Assembly (NCBI GenBank): GCA_030587605.1 | Contig: JAUQYT010000116.1 | Span: 1 to 12,896 of the forward strand | Source: Candidatus Njordarchaeum guaymasense | Lineage (GTDB): Archaea > Asgardarchaeota > Njordarchaeia > Njordarchaeales > Njordarchaeaceae | Length of the DNA stretch: 12,896 bases | Reading direction: 5' to 3' | In this document: in pieces, positions 7,872 to 12,671 of the stretch | Numbering within the stretch: the first letter of the stretch is position 1 | Layout of the letters: the number at the start of each line of letters is the position of its first letter | Program-made: the position numbers and the translations under genes | The notes under the pieces: model-generated | Told to the model about the DNA's origin: nothing | The model's database searches: none | Seen by the model: the letters and a program-made list of their open reading frames with translations, nothing else

Positions 7872-7890
7872 TTCAGCATTAATTGCTGAA
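7872..7890. repeat. 19-base palindrome, possible operator
   Basis: TTCAGCA, a five-base AT centre (ttaat), then TGCTGAA: two perfect 7-base arms. It sits six bases upstream of the AT-rich element TTAATATAATTT, where a regulator of the rightward gene could act. This form suits a dimeric HTH protein, but no copy was noticed elsewhere in the window and the binding protein is unknown. Confidence 0.4.
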
Positions 7891-7896
7891 GACGAG

Positions 7897-7908
7897 TTAA
7901 TATAATTT
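7897..7908 (+). promoter_or_regulatory. TATA-like element, candidate promoter of the DUF434 gene
   Basis: TTAATATAATTT is the strongest AT-box in the divergent gap and would start transcription near 7930, leaving a leader of about 125 bases. AAGTTAAAAATC (about 7954-7965) is an alternative with a shorter leader. Confidence 0.35.
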
Positions 7909-8057
7909 GTTAGAAGGTTCAGGTCTACCATGCTTTGATGAAGAGGAATAGCAAAGTTAAAAATCAGTTCGACTCTTATTTTAGCGAAAGCCTTCACATC
8001 TCTGTCCCAGCTGTATGACTGAATTTGACTGGAGAGCCCTGATGAAAGGTAGAGACC

Positions 8058-8726
8058 ATGATCATAACTGATTATTTGGTCAAAGCCATAAAGGATCTTC
8101 GTTACTTGCTGTCAAGAGACTATAACAGGGATGGAGCCGTCAGATTCGTCGGGGATAAGTACGGCGTTACATTGGGGGAGAGATACATTTTAATGCGATG
8201 CATCTTTGATGAAGTCGAGGCAGAGAACCGAAGAAGGAAACTTGTCTCAATCAGCGACGTCAACGGAAAAGTTGTGTCAATAGACGGATACAACCTTCTG
8301 ATCACTGTTGAGAGCATCCTTGCCAAGAAGATGCTCATCCAATGCGATGATTCCATTTTTCGAGACATATCAGCCGTGTTTGGAAAACACAAGATCACAG
8401 CAAAAACAATGCGAGCTCTGCGCATGATCCTCAAGAACCTCAAGGAAAACAACCCTAAGGAAGTCCACTTCTTCTACGACAAGCAAGTTAGCAAAAGCGG
8501 AGAACTCGCATCAATAACTCGCAGAATGTCAAAGGAATTCAAACTAAAAGGAACAGCAACAACAGCATTAAAGTCCGATATTGCCACTGTCAAATCTGGA
8601 GGAATACTTGTGAGCGGTGACAGCGTCGTCATCCAGAAAGCCAAGAGAATCTTCGACCTAGCTGGGGAAATAGCAAGACAAACATCCTACAAGAACGTCG
8701 TCAAACTCCCACCACAAGGTCACTAA
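8058..8726 (+). CDS. DUF434-type archaeal protein of unknown function
   Basis: The function is not known. The N-terminal 50 residues carry the DUF434-like signature RDYNRDGAVRFVGDKY (20-35) followed by GERYILMRCIF. The remaining part resembles the domain usually paired with DUF434 (DUF5616). It contains SIDGYNLLITVES (74-86), CDDSIFRDI (96-104), FFYDKQVSKSGELA (138-151), LKSDIATVKSGG (171-182) and VSGDSVVIQKAK (185-196). These spaced acidic patches after short hydrophobic strands recall the PIN/NYN nuclease pattern; that reading is mine. There is no signal peptide or membrane segment at 222 residues, so it is cytosolic. The ATG at 8058 follows GGTAGAG. It lies divergent from alaS and 52 bases before tRNA-Arg; such placement beside translation genes hints at RNA metabolism but proves nothing. 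Confidence 0.8.
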   Translation: MIITDYLVKAIKDLRYLLSRDYNRDGAVRFVGDKYGVTLGERYILMRCIFDEVEAENRRRKLVSISDVNGKVVSIDGYNLLITVESILAKKMLIQCDDSIFRDISAVFGKHKITAKTMRALRMILKNLKENNPKEVHFFYDKQVSKSGELASITRRMSKEFKLKGTATTALKSDIATVKSGGILVSGDSVVIQKAKRIFDLAGEIARQTSYKNVVKLPPQGH

Positions 8727-8735
8727 GAAAAAAGA

Positions 8736-8744
8736 TTTTAATAA
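8736..8744 (+). promoter_or_regulatory. TATA-like element for tRNA-Arg
   Basis: TTTTAATAA, preceded by a purine-rich aagaaaaaag, lies 35-43 bases before the tRNA 5' end. With normal spacing the transcript would begin about ten bases upstream of the tRNA. Confidence 0.45.
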
Positions 8745-8778
8745 CGAGACGTGAGTAATACTAACAGAACGCTGGAAA

Positions 8779-8876
8779 GGGCCCGTGGCCTAGTTAGGAT
8801 AGGGCGTCAGCCCTCTATGAACATTGCAGGCAAGGAAAGCTGATGGTCGTGGGTTCAAATCCCACCGGGCCCGCCA
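8779..8876 (+). tRNA. tRNA-Arg(TCT) with one intron and encoded CCA
   Basis: The acceptor stem GGGCCCG (8779-8785) pairs with CGGGCCC (8866-8872), discriminator G at 8873 and CCA encoded at 8874-8876. The D-stem is GCCT/GGGC and the T-arm GTGGG-TTCAAAT-CCCAC is perfect. The anticodon stem TCAGC (8807-8811) pairs with GCTGA (8839-8843). The anticodon TCT is at 8814-8816, followed by A37. Removing 8818-8837 gives a 7-base loop CCTCTAA and a mature length of 75 nt plus CCA. The oddity is C at position 33 (8813), where almost all tRNAs have U. A shift of the stem by one base does not restore U33. It reads AGA (and AGG by wobble). Confidence 0.92.
8818..8837 (+). other. tRNA-Arg intron, canonical position 37/38
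   Basis: This 20-base intron sits after A37. A bulge-helix-bulge is visible. The anticodon stem is the outer helix. CCTC (8812-8815) faces AAGG (8832-8835) as the central helix, with three pairs and one C/A mismatch. The bulges are TAT and AAA, each cut after the second base. An inner TTG/CAA stem is weak. Confidence 0.8.
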
Positions 8877-8899
8877 AACCATACCTCATCCCTGATCTG

Positions 8900-8929
8900 C
8901 GCATCTCTAATTTTGGGAAGTGAGATGCG
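8900..8929. terminator. Hairpin between convergent tRNA-Arg and radical SAM gene
   Basis: CGCATCTC (8900-8907) and GAGATGCG (8922-8929) form a perfect 8-bp stem with a 14-base loop that includes TTTT. It lies 23 bases after the tRNA and 26 bases before the 3' end of the converging gene, so it may end transcription from either side. Confidence 0.4.
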
Positions 8930-8955
8930 AAAGACTTCAGAGAGTAGGGCCTACA

Positions 8956-10668
8956 CTAGACTCTAATCATGTCCTTGACCGCTTCATATGTATCCCTAGA
9001 AAGTATTGTACTGAGTTGATCGAAGCTCGCTATCGGAAGCCTCTTTAACAAGTCAGTGACCTCCCTCCGAGATATTCTCGGCAAAGATCTGATTAGCCTC
9101 AGTGTGGCAGTGTTCAAGTCAAGAGGGAATGGAAGGCCAGTCACGGAGCGGTAGCCGTGATCGATGACTGTGAAGTCGAACCATGCATTAAGTGAAATAG
9201 TGTCAGGTATCTCGACGAGTAGCGGATATGTTCCTATTTGCCTCGCAAGAGTAGATTTCCCCTCATGCGTCTCGGTTCTGACGCGCCTAAGAACAGTTCC
9301 CGTCGGAACCAATCGTCTAAGCATAGGTAGGTCTACTTCATTCCGCATCTTTTCCTTGAAGACCGTGAACAATTCCTTGTTCTTCCTGATCACCTTGTTT
9401 CCGATTCTGCTCATTCTCGTGTCTGGGAAAGGTATAACCTGTCTTATGTTTATCCTTCGAACGAGCAGACCTCGGTTCAGAACGCCTTTCATGAAGTCTA
9501 AGTTCAATTCGTAGGTTTCTCGTGTCTCACCTGCCAACCCATACAAGAAGTTGATGCCAGGGAGCAACTCTGGCAGACCATTACTGCCTCTCCTTGCGCC
9601 TACCCTATTGATTATCTGTATGGCCAGCAGTGACTGCTCGGGTTGAGCCTTCAGATTGTTCATCTTAATGACAACTGGATCGACACTTTCAACTCCGAAG
9701 GCCGCAACATCGCCAGGTGTGTGATACTGGACTATTATCTTGGCGATCTCCTCGCATTCTGTAGGATACCTTGCGATAACTCCGGGGTTGGCGTTGTCTA
9801 TGTGCAGCGTTTCCATATCAGGGCATTCGGCTCTAATACCTCCAAAGAGTCTTCTCAGTGCGCTCGGGTTAGGTTTAGGAAACTCTTCTTCCCCAACTCC
9901 AGTAGCCATGTAACTGAATATGTCTGGTTGGCGTCCTATGCGAAAATGTCTAACGCCAGCTTGGTAGAGAGCCTTGACCTCCACGATAATATCGTTAATA
10001 GGCCTAAAGTCTGGTAGACCGTACAGCGGCTCTATGCAGAAAGAACAGCCTCCCGAAACAGATCTTGGACAACCGCGGTAGGTCTCAATCTCGCAGATAA
10101 GAGTCTCAGGATAGTTTGGATGCTGCTTAACGATCTCGGCTCCTTTTGTAGCATATTTGCTGATCTCGTGTCCCCCGGCTCTCTTCAGAGTTCGGTCAAC
10201 ACGGCTTTCAACTAGTTTCTCCTTGATCAGCTGTGAGACCACTATTTCGGCATCTCCACAAGCTATTACATCGAACAATGACGAAACCATCTTGTCAGCT
10301 TTTTCAGCAACTTTCCCTCCTTCTACACCACATCCAAATACTGCAGCAGGCCCGCCCAGAACTTTAACCGGCTTACTAATCAATCCTACATAATGGGTGA
10401 TCTCCTGCAGATTCGCGGGAGTTCCACCGAGATACTTCCCCGGTACAGCTACACCGGCCAAAACAACCAGTAGGTCAACATCGTTAAGCTTTGGCAGAAC
10501 AGCTGAAGCGTCTTGCCTCAACTGGTCAATCGTGAAGTACATAAGATCACTGTAAGGGCTTGAATGGAGTACGGCACCCGCGACGTAGCGCGGATAAGGC
10601 GAGAGGTAGGGAGGAACGCCAAGACATGCTGGCTCATCAACGTAACAATCAAGGATAGCGACCTTCAA
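8956..10668 (-). CDS. Radical SAM protein with C-terminal helix-hairpin-helix (COG1031-like)
   Basis: A 570-residue Fe-S enzyme of unknown substrate. The N-terminal ~150 residues look like the cobalamin-binding-type Rossmann region of many radical SAM proteins (KVLGGPAAVFGC, ACGDAEIVVSQLI). The radical SAM cluster cysteines are C200, C208 and C211 (RGCPRSVSGGCSFC), spaced CX7CX2C instead of the common CX3CX2C. The barrel includes HFRIGRQPDIFSY, AAFGVESVDP and GINFLYGLAGET. A TRAM-like region lies around 450-490. The end has LNTATLRLIRSLPRISRREV and a second LLKRLPIASFDQL, a helix-hairpin-helix nucleic-acid-binding pair, which suggests DNA or structured RNA as partner. The start is TTG at 10668: TAA and TGA lie immediately upstream in frame, and GGAG lies 10 bases away. 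It may share a transcript with the upstream regulator and thiL. Confidence 0.85.
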   Translation of the reverse strand: MKVAILDCYVDEPACLGVPPYLSPYPRYVAGAVLHSSPYSDLMYFTIDQLRQDASAVLPKLNDVDLLVVLAGVAVPGKYLGGTPANLQEITHYVGLISKPVKVLGGPAAVFGCGVEGGKVAEKADKMVSSLFDVIACGDAEIVVSQLIKEKLVESRVDRTLKRAGGHEISKYATKGAEIVKQHPNYPETLICEIETYRGCPRSVSGGCSFCIEPLYGLPDFRPINDIIVEVKALYQAGVRHFRIGRQPDIFSYMATGVGEEEFPKPNPSALRRLFGGIRAECPDMETLHIDNANPGVIARYPTECEEIAKIIVQYHTPGDVAAFGVESVDPVVIKMNNLKAQPEQSLLAIQIINRVGARRGSNGLPELLPGINFLYGLAGETRETYELNLDFMKGVLNRGLLVRRINIRQVIPFPDTRMSRIGNKVIRKNKELFTVFKEKMRNEVDLPMLRRLVPTGTVLRRVRTETHEGKSTLARQIGTYPLLVEIPDTISLNAWFDFTVIDHGYRSVTGLPFPLDLNTATLRLIRSLPRISRREVTDLLKRLPIASFDQLSTILSRDTYEAVKDMIRV

Positions 10669-10756
10669 GCCTTATCAACTCCGACGAGAGAACATCCACG
10701 TAGAACCAACCTTGACCTAAACCAACAATCATCCTTGTATGCTCTCATGTAAGGCT

Positions 10757-11065
10757 CTACTGAGCTATGATCCTGAATTGTGGTAGAGTGACTCGCTCAG
10801 ATTTGCACTCTGGACAACGACTTGGTTTCTTTGGCTTCTTCAGTTTCCTAAAGGTGAAGCCGCAGACTTTACAGATTGGTGGAAACATGACTAGGCATTC
10901 GCTGCCTCTCGATGCTGCGCGAACACTCTTGGCTATGTGCTGGAGATCCTCGTAGATTACGCTTACACTTGTATCCTCGTTGAGTATCGCCATTATGTCT
11001 TCGGCGCTCAGGGGAGCCTTAGAGTCCTTCAGCAACTCCTTTATCCGCTCCCTCCTACTCGGCAT
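10757..11065 (-). CDS. Predicted regulator: winged-helix-type HTH plus zinc ribbon (COG3357-like)
   Basis: From the ATG at 11065 the product is 102 residues. Residues 1-50 are helical with an HTH look (MPSRRERIKELLKDSKAPLSA then VSVIYEDLQHIAKSVR). Residues 65-87 carry a zinc ribbon, CKVC and CPEC separated by 15 residues rich in lysine and proline. This combination matches the archaeal family of HTH proteins fused to a zinc ribbon, thought to be transcription factors; the target is unknown. An in-frame ATG at 11128 would add 21 serine- and valine-rich residues and overlap thiL by 17 bases; the shorter start fits the family better. It lies 46 bases after thiL and 88 before the radical SAM gene on the same strand. 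Confidence 0.85.
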   Translation of the reverse strand: MPSRRERIKELLKDSKAPLSAEDIMAILNEDTSVSVIYEDLQHIAKSVRAASRGSECLVMFPPICKVCGFTFRKLKKPKKPSRCPECKSERVTLPQFRIIAQ

Positions 11066-11111
11066 CGTCACAGCGACCACAACCCTGCTTTGACTTGAGG
11101 AGTTGGTTCTA

Positions 11112-12131
11112 TCACTTGAAATGCTCATAACCCTTAGGCTCTATTTCTTTAGCTTTCCCTCTAGCAGTCTTCAAGGTTATTCTGCGCCCTTTCGTTGCTT
11201 CCCCGATTCTGTGGAGGATCCCCCCAACTTCTTTCGCAGCCTTCTCAGCTTCGCTCCATAGGTTCCGCTTCACTGTTACTACAAGCTCATACTCTTCTCC
11301 GCCGTAGAGTGCCAAGTCTACTGGGTCAAGGTTGTTGGTTTCAGCGAATCTAGTCACTTCGGGCGGTATGGGGATTTGTTCAATGTTGAAACCGACTTTG
11401 CTCGCTCTTGAGAGCTCGTATATCGACCATGCTAAACCGTCAGAACTGTCTATGGAAGACGATAGGCACCCTGACGCTGATAACGCAACCCCCTCATCAA
11501 CTCTGGTTTTCGGTTCGTAGACGGCTTTACCGAGTAGCTCCTTAGTTTTTTGGTCAGATTTCATTCCTTCGAGCAGGAGTTTCAGACCTGCGCCTGTCAA
11601 GCCGAATGAACCGGTCACAGCCAGTATATCTCCGGGGTTAGCGCCACTTCTCTTGACTAATTTTGACTCCTCTGCGAAACCAAACGCCATTCCAGAGACT
11701 ATTAGGTCAGAGGATTCGCCAGTGTCACCGCCCATTGCACAGGCGCCATACTGTTTTGCCTCAGACACGATGCCCCGCATTATGTCAAGAGCTTTATTTA
11801 CGCGAAACTTTCTGGGCAAACCTAATGAAACCAATATACCTGCGGGCTTAGCTCCCTTCGCAGCAAGATCGCTGAAATTCATGGTAACAACTTTTCTACC
11901 AATTTGCTGGCTCGACATTCCGGGAGGGACGTCTGTGGCGGCAACCAACAAATCCGCTTTAACGACGAGCGCCAACCCGTTGCCTAAGGACAAAGCTGAA
12001 GCATCGTCGCCAATCGGCAACGCCTCCTTCGGACAAGGAGACAGCAATCTGAGTATCTTCTCAACTACTGCCCGTTCACCTACATCGCTCACACAGGAAT
12101 GTGACGAATCGTCTTCCAAGATCCTCTCCAC
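11112..12131 (-). CDS. thiL: Thiamine-phosphate (thiamine-monophosphate) kinase
   Basis: Phosphorylates thiamine monophosphate to the cofactor thiamine diphosphate using ATP and magnesium. The 339-residue sequence has the PurM/ThiL fold. Visible motifs are GDD at 41-43 and SDLAAKGA at 87-94, then the metal/nucleotide motif GGDTGES at 134-140, SIDSSDGL at 226-233 and GGEEYEL at 277-283. Acidic ligands are intact. The start is uncertain: GTG at 12131 gives the longest form, but the family core begins near SDVGERAVVEKIL, so TTG at 12119 (after GGTGGAG) or GTG at 12092 are realistic. No other thiamine gene is in the window, and no TPP riboswitch was recognised upstream. It heads a three-gene minus-strand run. 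Confidence 0.94.
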   Translation of the reverse strand: MERILEDDSSHSCVSDVGERAVVEKILRLLSPCPKEALPIGDDASALSLGNGLALVVKADLLVAATDVPPGMSSQQIGRKVVTMNFSDLAAKGAKPAGILVSLGLPRKFRVNKALDIMRGIVSEAKQYGACAMGGDTGESSDLIVSGMAFGFAEESKLVKRSGANPGDILAVTGSFGLTGAGLKLLLEGMKSDQKTKELLGKAVYEPKTRVDEGVALSASGCLSSSIDSSDGLAWSIYELSRASKVGFNIEQIPIPPEVTRFAETNNLDPVDLALYGGEEYELVVTVKRNLWSEAEKAAKEVGGILHRIGEATKGRRITLKTARGKAKEIEPKGYEHFK

Positions 12132-12150
12132 CCTTTACACAGTACGATTC

Positions 12151-12160
12151 TATCCTTATT
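12151..12160 (-). promoter_or_regulatory. TATA-like element for thiL
   Basis: On the minus strand this reads AATAAGGATA. Normal spacing places the transcript start near 12127, close to or inside the longest thiL frame. This favours one of the internal start codons and a nearly leaderless message. An alternative AT-box CCTTATTTAAGG (12232-12243), itself a palindrome around TT, could act in either direction. Confidence 0.3.
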
Positions 12161-12258
12161 GCGCAAGTAAGTATGACCTATTCCAAAATAGACTTCTATT
12201 CACAAATCAACTAAACTGGAATACCTCGAACCCTTATTTAAGGCGTTCAGCGAATGTA

Positions 12259-12296
12259 CTAGTGATCAGGCTACACGTAGCATGGCTTTACACTAG
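12259..12296. other. Two-tier hairpin in the thiL / tRNA-Leu gap
   Basis: CTAGTG (12259-12264) pairs with CACTAG (12291-12296), and inside it GCTA (12270-12273) pairs with TAGC (12278-12281) around a CACG loop. It could be part of a small RNA, an operator or chance. No clear C/D, H/ACA or riboswitch signature was found. The rest of the 247-base gap shows only promoter-like AT elements. Confidence 0.3.
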
Positions 12297-12321
12297 AGCA
12301 AGATAACCAAAAAGTAAAAAA

Positions 12322-12330
12322 GGTATATGC
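12322..12330 (+). promoter_or_regulatory. TATA-like element for tRNA-Leu
   Basis: GGTATATGC follows the purine run AGTAAAAAA, a BRE-like context, 49-57 bases before the tRNA 5' end. A start near 12350 would leave a leader of about 25-30 bases for RNase P. AAATAAGAG (about 12350) is an alternative closer to the gene. Confidence 0.4.
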
Positions 12331-12392
12331 AAGAAGAATTATCAAAGCAAATAAGAGCCAACAAAGACAAGAATAAGTGCGGAGGTAGCCAA

Positions 12393-12425
12393 ACAGTCTC
12401 ATTCTGATGAAAAAGGCTGGGCGAA
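12393..12425 (+). other. tRNA-Leu intron 1, D-loop (about 33 nt)
   Basis: Inner helix CAGTC/GGCTG (12394-12398 and 12415-12419). The central helix pairs AGCC (12387-12390) with GGCG (12420-12423), three pairs plus an A/G mismatch. The bulges AAA and AAG, each cut after the second base, join GCCAA to GCCTGG, a normal leucine D-loop. The central helix uses the 5' strand of the D-stem. Confidence 0.78.
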
Positions 12426-12442
12426 GCCTGGTCAAAGGCGCA

Positions 12443-12462
12443 ACCTTGAGCAAAGGCGCTAA
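12443..12462 (+). other. tRNA-Leu intron 2, between D-stem and anticodon stem (20 nt)
   Basis: GGCG (12437-12440) pairs with CGCT (12457-12460) as a full 4-bp central helix. Bulges are CAA (12441-12443) and AAG (12461-12463), with inner stem CCTT/AAGG around a GAGCA loop. Cutting after the second bulge base joins CA to GGA and restores anticodon stem CAGGA/TCCTG. The intron falls inside that stem, between positions 28 and 29. The central helix uses the 3' strand of the D-stem. Confidence 0.82.
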
Positions 12463-12490
12463 GGAATGAGGGTCCTGTTCCGTAGGGATA

Positions 12491-12543
12491 ATGTCTGCTC
12501 CAAAACCGGGCCAAGTCCCCGAATAGGCGGCGGACAATCCCGA
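12491..12543 (+). other. tRNA-Leu intron 3, variable region (about 53 nt)
   Basis: GGGA (12485-12488), the 3' strand of the variable-arm stem, pairs with TCCC (12538-12541). The inner helix is TGTCTGC/GCGGACA (12492-12498 and 12530-12536) with one extra A. Bulges TAA and GAA give the proposed cuts; a shift of one or two bases is possible, because the exon product has a 16-nt variable region either way. This is the least certain boundary of the four. Confidence 0.7.
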
Positions 12544-12557
12544 ATCGTGGGTTCAAA

Positions 12558-12588
12558 ACCTGAGCTGGAAACCTGGCTCGGGTGAAAA
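12558..12588 (+). other. tRNA-Leu intron 4, T-loop position 59/60 (31 nt)
   Basis: This is a textbook hBHBh: outer helix GGG/CCC (the T-stem itself), then 4-bp central helix TTCA (12552-12555) with TGAA (12583-12586). Bulges are AAA and AAT, and the inner helix is CCTGAGC/GCTCGGG (7 bp). Cutting after the second base of each bulge gives the exact T-loop TTCAAAT. Confidence 0.85.
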
Positions 12589-12671
12589 TCCCTCCCTCCG
12601 CACCACATTCTATCAACAGTTTCTGTAACGGCCTGAAACGCAAGCCGAACATTCCTATTCTCTGAGCGATC

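Larger units (their letters stand above)
7754..8057. other. Divergent intergenic region between alaS and the DUF434 gene
   Basis: No convincing gene is seen in these 304 bases. They hold the alaS TATA-like element (minus strand) and two AT-rich plus-strand promoter candidates (7897-7908 and about 7954-7963). A hairpin CCAGAG/CTCTGG (7812-7817 and 7825-7830) is flanked by direct repeats of AACAGCA (7801-7807 and 7832-7838). A separate 19-base palindrome lies at 7872-7890. Confidence 0.6.
12379..12605 (+). tRNA. tRNA-Leu(GAG) interrupted by four introns, encoded CCA
   Basis: The ends are unmistakable: GCGGAGG (12379-12385) pairs perfectly with CCTCCGC (12595-12601), followed by A and CCA (12602-12605). 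The 227 bases resolve into a 90-nt tRNA if 12393-12425, 12443-12462, about 12491-12543 and 12558-12588 are removed. The exons then give TA; D-stem GCC with loop AAGCCTGGTCAAA and GGC; G26; anticodon stem CAGGA/TCCTG; loop ATGAGGG with anticodon GAG (12468-12470); and a long class II variable arm TTCC-GTA-GGGA. The T-arm is GTGGG-TTCAAAT-CCCTC. The long arm, D-arm and discriminator A are leucine features, and it reads CUC/CUU. The only defects are a T/T mismatch at 50-64 and A32. Confidence 0.88.

Noticed and set aside
11653..12306. 217-codon plus-strand frame
   Set aside because: It is antisense to the well-supported thiL and is only open because of thiL codon composition.
12132..12378. TPP riboswitch upstream of thiL
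   Set aside because: A CCTGATC on the minus strand resembles one riboswitch segment, but the CTGAGA and the remaining conserved parts are absent.
12443..12472. First reading of the tRNA-Leu anticodon as TTGAG at 12446-12450
   Set aside because: No GGTTG strand exists to pair with CAACC. The CAGGA/TCCTG stem with GAG at 12468-12470 pairs fully and explains the BHB motif.
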